Source: Pseudomonas peli
GTDB taxonomy: Bacteria > Pseudomonadota > Gammaproteobacteria > Pseudomonadales > Pseudomonadaceae
Length of the DNA: 64,000 bases
Reading direction: 5' to 3'
Assembly: GCF_900099645.1 (NCBI RefSeq)
Contig: NZ_FMTL01000003.1
Coordinates: forward strand, 62,001 to 126,000
This document shows positions 25,873 to 34,408 of this stretch, piece by piece. The notes below the pieces were generated by a model. The model saw only the letters and a list, made by a program, of their open reading frames with translations, was not told where the DNA came from and searched no databases. Within the stretch, counting starts at the first letter, position 1; each line of letters starts with the position of its first letter. The position numbers and the translations under genes were made by a program.

Positions 25873-26833
25873 CAGTCAGCGCCTCCAAGGCGCACAGGCT
25901 TTGGCACAGGCTAAAACCGGCCAGCAGAGCAGTCTCTGGGCGGTCGGTCAGTTGGCCGAGCACCCGCGAACGATAGGACAACACCGCCGGGCTATGGGCA
26001 GGCCACTGGCGGTCGAAGTCGGCGAGAAAAGAAGTGTGGTCGTAGTTCAGCGGCAGCGCTTCGATAAACAGGCCGTCACGCTGGCAACGGTAAAGGGCCG
26101 CCGGGTGTGGCGTGGTGGCGATGCGACTGAGCAGGCCATAGCGGCCGCCGGCAAAGTTCGGCAGTCCGGCCGCGCCGTTATTGATCAGCGCGCCATGCTC
26201 CAGGTTCAAGGCCACCGCCGAGCAGGTATGGCTGGTGGCGAGCACCTGCACCCTGTTGGCGGTAAACCAGGCATCCAGTTGCTGCTGACGCTCCGGCTCG
26301 CTGAGCGATTCCCGCGAGCAGCTCCAACCGGCCAGGGATTGCTCGTCGCCATGGCTGATCGCTACGCGCTGGCCGGCCACGCTGACCAACGCTGTGCTCG
26401 GCCTTGCAGCCAGGCGTCCGGCCATACCGGGCAAACCCTGCACGGTTCTGTTCAATTCCAGCTGGATGGCATTGGAGCGCTCGACCACTGCCTCATCCAC
26501 TGTCATCGGGTAGGCGCAGCCGCAGCCGGCACCGCTGTCGTCGGCACGACCGAGTTCGGTTTCGACATTGCCGCGCAGGGCCAGATGGGCGCTGATGCCC
26601 TGCTCAATCTGCTGGAAAATCTGCGGGTCGCGGTCAAACCAGTGCGCGTCGCCGTTAAACACCACACGCGCCTGTGGTTCGGCGGCTAGGCGCCGTTGCA
26701 GGGCGGCCAGGGCCTGGCGATTGCCATACAGGCCGCCGACCACATAGAGGGTGTCGCACTCGAATAGCGGCTCACCGCTAAAGGCATCCCGCGTCAGGCG
26801 ATAGTCCAGCGGGCAGTCGCGGCCGGCGCGCAT
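25865..26833 (-). CDS. Metallophosphoesterase-fold protein with degenerate first motif
   Basis: The 322-residue protein aligns by eye with calcineurin-like phosphoesterases: LYVVGGLYGNRQAL (33-42) at the place of the usual GDIHGN, VVFNGDAHWFDRD (57-69) at motif II, LRGNVETEL (86-94) at GNHE, AISHGD (158-163), and TSHTC (200-204) at GHTH. The Asp and His of motif I are replaced by Gly and Tyr, and the final His by Cys, so classical two-metal catalysis is doubtful. It sits between the symporter (TGATG overlap) and the VTT-flavoenzyme (8-bp overlap). A modified metal or substrate site, or a binding role, is possible. Confidence 0.75.
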   Translation of the reverse strand: MRAGRDCPLDYRLTRDAFSGEPLFECDTLYVVGGLYGNRQALAALQRRLAAEPQARVVFNGDAHWFDRDPQIFQQIEQGISAHLALRGNVETELGRADDSGAGCGCAYPMTVDEAVVERSNAIQLELNRTVQGLPGMAGRLAARPSTALVSVAGQRVAISHGDEQSLAGWSCSRESLSEPERQQQLDAWFTANRVQVLATSHTCSAVALNLEHGALINNGAAGLPNFAGGRYGLLSRIATTPHPAALYRCQRDGLFIEALPLNYDHTSFLADFDRQWPAHSPAVLSYRSRVLGQLTDRPETALLAGFSLCQSLCALEALTDG

Positions 26834-28224
26834 CAGGCTTTGCCTGCTTTGCGCTGCAGCAACCAACCGGGCAGCAGATAGCCGAGTACACACAGCCCAA
26901 GGCCATACAGGTTGGTGCCGAGCAGCAACGCATATTTGCCGTCGCCGATGGCCCAGCTCTGTGGAATCCAGTTCAGGGTCAGGGCGACGCCCAGGCCCAG
27001 GCCGGTCCAGAAGCTCAGGTGAAAGCCCAGCCGCGTCGGAGTGGTCAGGCCGTGCAGGACGAATACCGGGGCCAGGCCGATGACCATGGTGCCGCTGATG
27101 GTGGTGGCCTTGAGAATATCGGTGCCTGCGATCATTGGCAGGTTACCGAGCAGTGCGAACACCACCATCACCGCCATGCCGACGCCAATGGCTTTCTGTC
27201 CGAGGTCGCGCCCGGCCAGCTTCGGCAACTCGCGCCCGGCCAGTTTGGCCAGACTGGAGAAGGTCGAATCCAGGGTCGAACCAGCAGCGGAAACCATCAC
27301 CACGGTCATCACCAGCAGCGCGCCGATGCCCAGGCTCTTGGCCAGGGCGGCGGGTACGTTGTCGGAGGCGGCCAGGCCGGTAAGTTGGGCGTGCACGCCG
27401 ATTAGGCTGAAGGCGAGGATGGCGATAAAACCCAGCACCCCGGCAATCACGAAGGAGCGGCGCATGGCCTTCTCTTCGCTGATAAAGCCCCTATCTGTCA
27501 GTACCGGATCATGGAAGCCGTAGCTGAAGGCCTGCAGACTGGCGACCAGCAGCAGGTCGACCCCGGCATTCAGCGCCCAATTGCTGGTGCTGGCCAGCTC
27601 AGTCGGCGAATGCTGCGGCAGCACCAGGCCGAGCACCCAGACCAGGGCAATCACGAAGATCGCCGCTTGCGCCGCGTCGGTAAGGATCGAGCTGCGCAGC
27701 CCGCCGCGCAGGCTGTACGCCAGGGTCACGGCGGTAAACAGCAAGGCCGAGGCAATAAACTCGAAGCTGCCGGAGTCACCGTAATAACCGCCGACCACAG
27801 CGGTGTTGCTCCACACCTCGTTAAATAGACGAATCAGAATCGCGGCGGAAAACGCCAGCGCTGCGCCACGGCCGTAGTGACTGCTCAGGAAGCTGACCAG
27901 GCCGGTCGCCGCAAAGCGCCGACGCAGGCGGTAGATGACAAAGCCAGTGAGCGGAATTGACAGCCAGTACATGGCATAGGCCAAGCCGCCGACCAGGCCA
28001 TAAGTGGCACCCAGATTAGCGGCATTGGTCACCGATTTGGCGAAGATCCAGCTGATAAAGATGCTGGAGGTGATCAACCACGGGCTGGCGCTGCGGCCTT
28101 GGTTGTCCTCGCCATTAAAGAACCCGCCCAGGGTTACGGCGCGTGGCGACAAGGCCAGCATCAGCGCGCCATAGACCAGCAGAAAACCCCAGAAGAACAG
28201 CCCGGTGAGACTGGTTGGTTGCAT
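26833..28224 (-). CDS. Sodium:solute symporter family transporter
   Basis: The 463-residue protein has about 12-13 hydrophobic helices and the SSS-family arrangement: SSIFISWIFAKSVTNAANLGATYGLVGGLAYAMYW early (helices 2-3, sodium-site region), GGLRSSILTDAAQAAIFVIAL in the middle, and VMVSAAGSTLDSTFSSLAKL near residue 310. It resembles the urea/proline-type SSS branch, but the substrate is not evident. AAGGAT lies 7 bp before the ATG. The gene begins 10 bp after the arsS stop and ends in a TGATG overlap, so it is firmly part of the cluster and may import a precursor or export a product. Confidence 0.85.
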   Translation of the reverse strand: MQPTSLTGLFFWGFLLVYGALMLALSPRAVTLGGFFNGEDNQGRSASPWLITSSIFISWIFAKSVTNAANLGATYGLVGGLAYAMYWLSIPLTGFVIYRLRRRFAATGLVSFLSSHYGRGAALAFSAAILIRLFNEVWSNTAVVGGYYGDSGSFEFIASALLFTAVTLAYSLRGGLRSSILTDAAQAAIFVIALVWVLGLVLPQHSPTELASTSNWALNAGVDLLLVASLQAFSYGFHDPVLTDRGFISEEKAMRRSFVIAGVLGFIAILAFSLIGVHAQLTGLAASDNVPAALAKSLGIGALLVMTVVMVSAAGSTLDSTFSSLAKLAGRELPKLAGRDLGQKAIGVGMAVMVVFALLGNLPMIAGTDILKATTISGTMVIGLAPVFVLHGLTTPTRLGFHLSFWTGLGLGVALTLNWIPQSWAIGDGKYALLLGTNLYGLGLCVLGYLLPGWLLQRKAGKA

Positions 28225-28234
28225 GGATTGATCC

Positions 28235-29209
28235 TTAGGAAGTTAACGAGCCGCCGCAGCTGGAGCCCTGGCCGGCGGTGCAGGCATAACAATGATCACG
28301 GGTCACGATGGGGTTGCCGGCCAGCGTTGCATCGAGCAGATCGCGCAGGTGCGGCCGATCACGGCCGATCACCTCTGGCAGTTGCAGCGGCAGATCGAGC
28401 ATCTGGTTGAAATCGCAGTCGTACAGGTAGCCCTGCCAATCGACGCTGACCAGGCTGCGGCACATCAAGGGTTCGAGGTTTTCCGGCCGGTAGCTGTCGC
28501 GCAGCAGCTGCATATAGCCGTTGAACTGGCCCTTGCTGACCAGGGTGCTGCCAAAGCGCGCAATCGGCTGGTTGGTGATGGTCAGCAGGTGGTTGAAGAC
28601 GATGCCGAAGTCCTCGACCAGGTGGCGTTTGTAATCGGCTTCCAGCGCCGCTTGCGGTGGCGGCAGGCTCGGCCCTTGCGGGTTGTACACCAGGTTGAGG
28701 ATCAGGCCGCTACCCGGCTGGCCGTAGCCTAGGGCATTGAGTTGCTGCAGGCCCTTGATGCTGGCATCGAACACACCATCGCCGCGCTGCTTGTCGACGT
28801 TATCGCGTGAGTAACAAGGCAGCGAAGCACTGATTTCCACGCCCTGGTCGGCGAGAAACTGCGCCAGGTCTTCATAGCCCGGTTCACTGAGGATGGTCAG
28901 GTTGCAGCGATCGATCACCCGCAGGCCTTCGCGGCGCGCGTGGCTGACGATCTCGCGAAAACGCGGGTGCATCTCCGGCGCGCCTCCGGTGAGGTCTAGG
29001 GTGTGCACAGGGTGGGCGTCGATCACCTGATGCAGCAGGGCCAGGCTTTCATCGGTCATGGCCTCGGTGCGGGTCGGCCCGGCATTGACGTGGCAATGCA
29101 GGCAGCGCTGGTTGCAGCGGTAGGTCAGGTTGATCTGCAGTGCTTCCAGCTGGCCACGGCGGATGGCCGGAAACGCCAGTTGGTCGAGCAAGGGAAGCAT
29201 GGCATGCAC
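28235..29209 (-). CDS. arsS: Arsenosugar biosynthesis radical SAM protein ArsS
   Basis: The 324-residue enzyme carries the radical SAM cluster motif C32-x3-C36-x2-C39 (NLTYRCNQRCLHCHVNAGP), the LDLTGGAPEMHPRF SAM-binding stretch, and the C-terminal cysteine-rich tail DHCYACTAGQGSSCGG that defines the ArsS (rSAM plus DUF3641) family; some homologues are selenoproteins in this tail. ArsS is described as adding an adenosyl-derived deoxyadenosine to dimethylated arsenic, the committed arsenosugar step. A methyltransferase ArsM would be expected but is not in the window. GTG at 29209, with AAGGAAA 8 bp upstream, is preferred to the ATG at 29200. Confidence 0.88.
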   Translation of the reverse strand: MHAMLPLLDQLAFPAIRRGQLEALQINLTYRCNQRCLHCHVNAGPTRTEAMTDESLALLHQVIDAHPVHTLDLTGGAPEMHPRFREIVSHARREGLRVIDRCNLTILSEPGYEDLAQFLADQGVEISASLPCYSRDNVDKQRGDGVFDASIKGLQQLNALGYGQPGSGLILNLVYNPQGPSLPPPQAALEADYKRHLVEDFGIVFNHLLTITNQPIARFGSTLVSKGQFNGYMQLLRDSYRPENLEPLMCRSLVSVDWQGYLYDCDFNQMLDLPLQLPEVIGRDRPHLRDLLDATLAGNPIVTRDHCYACTAGQGSSCGGSLTS

Positions 29210-29292
29210 GGTGTCTGTTTCCTTGATGCTGATGCGTCGGTTGATTATGTCAGCCGCTAAGTAGCCACTATAGAGAGTGCCCGAGGGCTTTT

Positions 29293-29346
29293 GTTACGCG
29301 TGTAGGCAGAAGAATGTTACGCAATTAGTTATACAAATCTTATACA
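29293..29346 (+). promoter_or_regulatory. Paired direct repeats upstream of the BLUF-linked genes
   Basis: GTTACGC occurs at 29293-29299 and 29316-29322, and TTATACA at 29329-29335 and 29340-29346, the latter spaced 11 bp (one helical turn). Both pairs lie in the divergent gap between arsS and the membrane-protein gene. They look like activator sites; the regulator is unknown. Confidence 0.4.
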
Positions 29347-29390
29347 GATAGGGCAGTATCGGCTGATAGTTCTCAGCAAGGGATGTGTCG

Positions 29391-29807
29391 ATGCTACGTC
29401 TTAGCTTGTTCTTTGTAGCGGGTTTCTTGGCCGTGCCGTTTTTTCATCAGCCGGTTTTGGGCGTGTTGCATGCCTTGGCTGTGGTGCCGTTTGCGCCGTT
29501 CAACTTGACTCCAACGGCGCCGCTGGGAGTGCCGTCATTGCTTTCGGCATCCTTCTGGGGCGGTGTCTGGGCGGTGGTGATGCTGCTGGTGTTGCGCTGG
29601 GATGCACACAAGCCACAACCCTGGATCAAGGCCCTGCTGTTTGGTGGTATCGCCCTGACTACTGTTGCCCTGCTGGTGGTGTTTCCGCTCAAGGGTATGG
29701 GGGTTGATCCGGCGCAGTTGCCGGGCCGCTTTTTGATTGGCTTTCTGCTCAACGCCACCTGGGGCGTGGGCACCCTGATTCTGGCCCGGACCCTGCTTCC
29801 GCGCTAA
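29391..29807 (+). CDS. Four-helix membrane protein of unknown function
   Basis: The 138-residue protein has four hydrophobic helices (residues about 2-24, 48-68, 82-102, 112-135), with conserved-looking FFHQPVLGVLHALAVVPFAPFNLTP after the first, and GRFLIGFLLNATWGVGTL near the end. No enzyme motif is visible. ATG at 29391 gives better spacing to AAGG than the GTG 6 bp earlier. It ends 11 bp before the BLUF gene, so the two are presumably co-transcribed. Confidence 0.75.
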   Translation: MLRLSLFFVAGFLAVPFFHQPVLGVLHALAVVPFAPFNLTPTAPLGVPSLLSASFWGGVWAVVMLLVLRWDAHKPQPWIKALLFGGIALTTVALLVVFPLKGMGVDPAQLPGRFLIGFLLNATWGVGTLILARTLLPR

Positions 29808-29818
29808 AGGAGATCACC

Positions 29819-30253
29819 ATGCTTGTGCGCCTCACCTACGCCAGCCGTGCCAGTCACGGCGTTTCTTCCGAGCTGATCCGCGAGATTCTCGACAGTTCAC
29901 AGCGCAACAATCCAGGCAAAGGACTGACCGGCATCCTCTGTTGCAATGCGGATATCTTCCTGCAGGCGCTGGAAGGCCCGCGTGCAGAGGTGAACGCCCT
30001 GTACAACCGATTGGCAGATGACAGTCGGCACAAGGACCTGACCATCCTCGATTACGCGGAAATCAGCATGCGCCGTTACGGCAACTGGAGCATGGGCTGG
30101 GCTGGTGCGAAGCAGGCCAACCGCGAGCTGTTTCTGAAATATTCCTCCAGCGACCGTTTTGACCCCTTCAACATGAGTGCCGAGCAAATTACCGGGCTGC
30201 TACTGGAGCTGAGTGAGACCGTCAGCGCAATCAAATCGCCAGTTCTCAGCTAG
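29819..30253 (+). CDS. BLUF-domain blue-light sensor
   Basis: The 144-residue protein is a single BLUF domain with short C-terminal helices. The FAD-proximal residues are present: Y7 (RLTYASRA), N31 (NNPGKGLTGILCC), Q49 (FLQALEGP) and the W90/M92 pair (YGNWSMGW), matching the photocycle residues of short BLUF proteins such as Slr1694. It should sense blue light through FAD and act by protein contact. A good AGGAG site precedes the ATG. The membrane-protein gene is 11 bp upstream and a GGDEF/EAL enzyme starts 85 bp downstream, a plausible partner. Confidence 0.93.
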   Translation: MLVRLTYASRASHGVSSELIREILDSSQRNNPGKGLTGILCCNADIFLQALEGPRAEVNALYNRLADDSRHKDLTILDYAEISMRRYGNWSMGWAGAKQANRELFLKYSSSDRFDPFNMSAEQITGLLLELSETVSAIKSPVLS

Positions 30254-30338
30254 AATTCACGAGCGTCAACTCGCTCTAGCCGGCGAGCTGTGTTCACCCT
30301 GAGCCTTGGCGCACCTCGCAGTTTATTGAGGCGCCAGG

Positions 30339-33230
30339 ATGCTCCGTTTGCTCAACCTTCCTTTGCTGGCTGCATTGCTCTGCTTTGCACTGGGCAGCGC
30401 TTCGGCGTTTGCTGAGCTGCCATTGTTGGTGCTGAGCAACGAACAGCTCACGCGGCCGGTAGAAGTGCCCGCCAGTTTGGTGCTGGAAGACCCCAGTGGC
30501 AATTTGACCGCGGCCGAAGTGCAGCAGCGAATTGACCGCGAAGGCACGCGAATGGATGGCGTGCCGCGCCTGGGTTACTCCGCCAGCGCCTGGTGGTTGG
30601 CGTTTCGCCTTGATGCACCGGTGGCCGAACGTCTTGACCTGATGATCGACCGGCCTTTTCTCGACGACATCGAAGTCTGGCTATACGACCGTGAGCGGTT
30701 GATCGCGCCCTTCTACAGCGGTGACCACCGCGATTTTCTTTTGCGTGGCGCGCCCTCACCACATTTTCTGCTCAACCTGCCGCGTCTTGGCGAAGGTCCT
30801 CATACCTTGTTACTGCGGGTGCAAAGCGGTTCGGCGGTGAGTGTGCCGATGCAGCTGGTGGCGGCCGAACAAAGCCCGCTATTGCTGGCCGAACACTGGA
30901 TGCGCAGCGGCTTGCTATTGGGTGCGCTGCTCAGCCTGACCCTGTTCTTCCTGGTGAAATACAGCGCGTTGCGCGAAACGCAGCTGGTGTGGTTCTGCCT
31001 GACGGTGGCCAGCGTGGCGCTGTACAACGCCAGCATGCACGGCATCATCAGCCTGCTGGCGCCGCAGTGGGTGTGGTTGTCGGCTCAGATGGCCAATTTG
31101 GCCAACCCTGGCATGTTGATCTTCAGCAGCCTGTTTCTCGCCAGCTCGCTGAAACTGGAGTTGGGCCGTGTGCGCCATCTGCGCAACGTGCTATTTGCTG
31201 TGACCCTGCTGGTGTGCGGTTGGACCATCGTCAGCTATGGCCACTTCCGCTCCTACCAGGCACTGAATGTGCTGATCCTGTTTAACGGCATGTTCCAGCT
31301 GCTCTTGTTGATTCTCGGCGTGTACCAGCGGCGGCCTTATGCCATCGGTTACCTGCTGTGCTGGAGTTCGGCCCTGTTGCTGATGCTGTTGGTGCCCCTC
31401 GGCCGCACGGGAGTGATTCCCTTGCCGCCGGGGTTTAACTACATGCATGCCTACCTGCCAGTGCTGAGCATGCTGCTGTTTGGCGCCATCCTCGATAAGC
31501 AACTGGAGCATATCCGCCGTGCCTTGTTGCAAAGCAAGGCTCAGGCGCTGGGCAATCTGGAGCAGTACCAGGCGTTGTTCAGCAGCAGTGGTGAGGGCAT
31601 TTTCCGGTGCACCCGCAGCGGCGCCCTGATTGAAGCCAACCCCAGTTTTACCGCGCTATTGGGGCTGGCACAGGACAGCCGCGAGCTGTCCATGCAGCAG
31701 CTGTTGGGCACCGAACAGTGGGCCGAGTACGTGGCGCAACTGCACAACGAGCAACCGGCCACCAGCCAGGAATGTCAGATTCATGGCCTCGACGGGCAGA
31801 GCCATTGGGTATACCTGTCGTTGCACCTGCGCCCGACCCAGGATTGCATCGAAGGCATCGTGGTCGACCTCAGTGAGCGCCGCGCGCTGGAAGAGCGCCT
31901 GCAGTACCTGGCTGCACATGACTCGCTGACCGGCCTGCTCAACCGCCGCGAGTTGGAGCGCCTGCTGCGTGAAAGCCTCAAAGGCCAGAGCACGCCGCGC
32001 TACAGCCATTTGTTGTGCCTGGACCTGGATCAGTTCAAGCAGGTCAATGACCTGTGCGGGCATTCGGCGGGTGATCAGCTGCTGCGCCAACTGTCTGGCC
32101 ACTTACGACACCAACTGCCGCGGCATGCCGAACTGGCGCGCATTGGGGGCGATGAATTCGCGGTGCTGTTGCGTGAAATCAACAACGAGGCCGCTCTGGA
32201 ACATGCAGAAAATCTGCGCCACTGCGTTGAGCAATTCGTCTTCAGCTGGCAGGGCCGACCATTCCGCGTGCAGTCCAGCATCGGCCTGCTGGAGCTGGAC
32301 AGCGGCGTCAGCGACTGGGAAACCGCATTGAACTGGGCCGACAGCGCCAGCCAGCTGGCCAAGCACCTCGGTCGCAACCGCGTGCAGCAGTTCAACCCGG
32401 CCGATGGCGTGCTGCTGGAGCATCAGCGCCAGCTGCAATGGATCACCCGCCTGCGTGAGGCCATCGAACTGGGCCATTTCGAGCTGTTCTATCAGCCGGT
32501 AATGGCGCTGCAGAACGCCAGCGATGGCCTGCGCTATGAAGTGCTGCTGCGCTACCACGACCCGCACAGTGGTGAGTGGATCAGCCCGGGGCAGTTTCTC
32601 GGTGCCGCCGAGCGCTACGGCTTTCTCGGTGCCATCGACCGCTGGGTGGTGATGCGCCTGCTGCAATGGCTGGCGGACAACCCACGGCATGTGCAGCAAT
32701 TGGCTCAGGTGAATTTCAACCTGACTGCCAGCTCGCTGCTCAACGCGCACTTCCACGAGATGCTCCACAGCGAGCTGCTGCGGCACAACTTGCCGGCGCA
32801 CAAGCTGTGCATCGAAGTGACCGAGATGGTCGCGTTGGGCGAGCTGGGGGTGTCTGCGCAGTGGATCAAGCAGTTGCGCAGCCTGGGCCTGAAAGTAGCG
32901 CTGGATGACTTCGGCAGCGGCTTTGCCTCCTACGCTTACCTGCGCCATCTGCCGCTGGATATCGTCAAGATCGACGGCAGTTTTATCCGCGGTATCGAGA
33001 GTGACCCGATCAACCAAGCCATGGTCGGTTCGATGCAGCAGATCGCCAGCCAGCTGGGCTTGAGTACGGTGGCCGAGTTTGTCGAGACCCAGGCCACGTT
33101 AGACTGCGTGCAAGCGTTGGGGCTCGACTATGCCCAGGGCTACTGCATTGGTCATCCACAACCGCTGACCCAGCTCAGCGACAGCACTCAGGGCGATGTG
33201 CAGATGCAGCTGGCCCTCGACCGTCGTTGA
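30339..33230 (+). CDS. 7TMR-DISM / PAS / GGDEF / EAL cyclic-di-GMP enzyme
   Basis: The 963-residue protein has a signal peptide (residues 1-28), a periplasmic 7TMR-DISM extracellular domain (about 30-180, WWLAFRLDAPVAERLDLMIDRPFLDDIEVWLYD), seven helices (about 190-390), a PAS domain (about 405-520), GGDEF (about 525-685) and EAL (about 700-950). RIGGDEFAVLL is intact, but the I-site RxxD upstream reads RHAE, so product inhibition is probably lost. EAL residues are kept: YEVLLR, NFNLTASS, CIEVTE, LDDFGSG, VKIDGSF, VAEFVE. The protein may be bifunctional or mainly a phosphodiesterase. Confidence 0.93.
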   Translation: MLRLLNLPLLAALLCFALGSASAFAELPLLVLSNEQLTRPVEVPASLVLEDPSGNLTAAEVQQRIDREGTRMDGVPRLGYSASAWWLAFRLDAPVAERLDLMIDRPFLDDIEVWLYDRERLIAPFYSGDHRDFLLRGAPSPHFLLNLPRLGEGPHTLLLRVQSGSAVSVPMQLVAAEQSPLLLAEHWMRSGLLLGALLSLTLFFLVKYSALRETQLVWFCLTVASVALYNASMHGIISLLAPQWVWLSAQMANLANPGMLIFSSLFLASSLKLELGRVRHLRNVLFAVTLLVCGWTIVSYGHFRSYQALNVLILFNGMFQLLLLILGVYQRRPYAIGYLLCWSSALLLMLLVPLGRTGVIPLPPGFNYMHAYLPVLSMLLFGAILDKQLEHIRRALLQSKAQALGNLEQYQALFSSSGEGIFRCTRSGALIEANPSFTALLGLAQDSRELSMQQLLGTEQWAEYVAQLHNEQPATSQECQIHGLDGQSHWVYLSLHLRPTQDCIEGIVVDLSERRALEERLQYLAAHDSLTGLLNRRELERLLRESLKGQSTPRYSHLLCLDLDQFKQVNDLCGHSAGDQLLRQLSGHLRHQLPRHAELARIGGDEFAVLLREINNEAALEHAENLRHCVEQFVFSWQGRPFRVQSSIGLLELDSGVSDWETALNWADSASQLAKHLGRNRVQQFNPADGVLLEHQRQLQWITRLREAIELGHFELFYQPVMALQNASDGLRYEVLLRYHDPHSGEWISPGQFLGAAERYGFLGAIDRWVVMRLLQWLADNPRHVQQLAQVNFNLTASSLLNAHFHEMLHSELLRHNLPAHKLCIEVTEMVALGELGVSAQWIKQLRSLGLKVALDDFGSGFASYAYLRHLPLDIVKIDGSFIRGIESDPINQAMVGSMQQIASQLGLSTVAEFVETQATLDCVQALGLDYAQGYCIGHPQPLTQLSDSTQGDVQMQLALDRR

Positions 33231-33264
33231 GAGCATTTACAGCGTGCTGCCGGCCACACTCATG

Positions 33265-33675
33265 CTACTTGCCACTGGGTTGCTGGCCGTCGCACCTGAA
33301 AATGATCATCTCCGAGCGCGTGCAGCTGGTGCCCACGGCAGTGCTTACGGCATCGAGCATTGGTACAGCGCGAACAATGGTGTATTGCCCTGTGCCACCA
33401 CAAACCCCGTCCACGGTTTTGAGTGCGTTGCTTCTGGCGGAACCACTCAGTGCACCGGCATTGCAGTAGGACACATGGCCTGTGGGTTTGGCCGCTTTAC
33501 CCGCATGGCTGAAGTATTCCTGCAACTCGGATGGCGTCAGCATCGTGGCAATAGCGCCATCTGCGGTCATCCCCGCTTGTTCTTCCGGCGTGTACAGATG
33601 GACATTTTGGCCGCTGGCGCAGCCAGCAAGGGTGAGGATGGTCAGCACACCTATTGCCAGGGCTCGTAATTTCAT
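33265..33675 (-). CDS. Predicted lipoprotein of unknown function
   Basis: The 136-residue product has a lipoprotein signal (LTILTLAGC, Cys19). The mature protein contains four further cysteines (CNAG, CGGTG, SCTRS, FRCDG), which may form disulfides. NVHLYTPEEQAGMTADGAIATMLTPSELQEYFS is the most distinctive stretch. I do not recognise a family. It is the last of five consecutive minus-strand genes for exported proteins. Confidence 0.75.
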   Translation of the reverse strand: MKLRALAIGVLTILTLAGCASGQNVHLYTPEEQAGMTADGAIATMLTPSELQEYFSHAGKAAKPTGHVSYCNAGALSGSARSNALKTVDGVCGGTGQYTIVRAVPMLDAVSTAVGTSCTRSEMIIFRCDGQQPSGK

Positions 33676-33700
33676 TCTTCAGTCCTGTCTTTTGGCTGAG

Positions 33701-34408
33701 TTATTGCGCGCATTGCTGAAGTTGCTGAATGACAGGTGCCGCATCTGCCCACGCCAGGGTCATCAAGGTTTCGCCGTCTATCGATAATACAAAGCGCTGT
33801 TTGTCACGCATGCCTTCCAGCGCTGCGGGCAAGCCAGGTACGGCAAGCGCGATCGCGCCAATCTTTCTTTCATACCTGTAACTGAACACCTCTACGGTCT
33901 GCGCCGGTTCATCGTCTTGCTGCAGCGTGAGCGTTATCTTCTTTACCTTTTTTGGGGTGGGCAGGCCGCTGCCGTAAAAGATCAGCCAGGCATCCGGTTT
34001 GGGTTGTTGAAAGCCGAGAATGCTGACCATGCCTCCGCTTTTGCCATTGTCTGCGCGGGTGAATTTGGCAAAGGTTGCCACGCAAAGTTTGCCTTCAGGT
34101 GTGTCACTGGACGTGGAAAACCAGACCCCCTGAGCAAGTTCCTGAGCCATTGCCGCATCGCGCTGCTCCTTTTCGGCTTGCAGTCTTTGCATCTCGGCTA
34201 CTTCTTCGGCGCTCATAGAGACTACCGGTGCAGGGTTCTTCGGCCCTAGTGAATCCAGGTAATCGTTTCTCTCGCGAATCCAGTCGTCCATGCTGTATTG
34301 ATACGGCGGGCTGCAGCCATAACCGTCGTACTGCATGCCAATCGGGCAGGCCATAGCCGTGAGTGGCAGCGACACGGCAATGGAGAGCAGGGTTGCGAGT
34401 GCTTTCAA
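33701..34408 (-). CDS. Exported protein of unknown function, TTG start
   Basis: The 235-residue product starts at a TTG (34408) placed 7 bp after AGGAG and opens directly with a signal peptide (KALATLLSIAVSLPLTAMA) followed by CPIGMQYDGYGCSPPYQYSMDDW. ATG codons upstream would add about 56 residues that read as non-coding and hide the signal peptide, so I reject them. Residues about 80-110 are helical and charged (EEVAEMQRLQAEKEQRDAAM); the C-terminal 120 residues form a beta-rich domain ending QQLQQCAQ, with GLPAALEGMRDKQRFVLSIDG reminiscent of proteins probed by invasion-associated or DUF1176-like families. The function is unknown. Confidence 0.7.
   Translation of the reverse strand: MKALATLLSIAVSLPLTAMACPIGMQYDGYGCSPPYQYSMDDWIRERNDYLDSLGPKNPAPVVSMSAEEVAEMQRLQAEKEQRDAAMAQELAQGVWFSTSSDTPEGKLCVATFAKFTRADNGKSGGMVSILGFQQPKPDAWLIFYGSGLPTPKKVKKITLTLQQDDEPAQTVEVFSYRYERKIGAIALAVPGLPAALEGMRDKQRFVLSIDGETLMTLAWADAAPVIQQLQQCAQ

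Noticed and set aside
33196-33669. 157-codon plus-strand frame after the GGDEF/EAL gene
   Set aside because: The minus strand encodes a protein with signal peptide and lipobox in the same place, which is the better reading.
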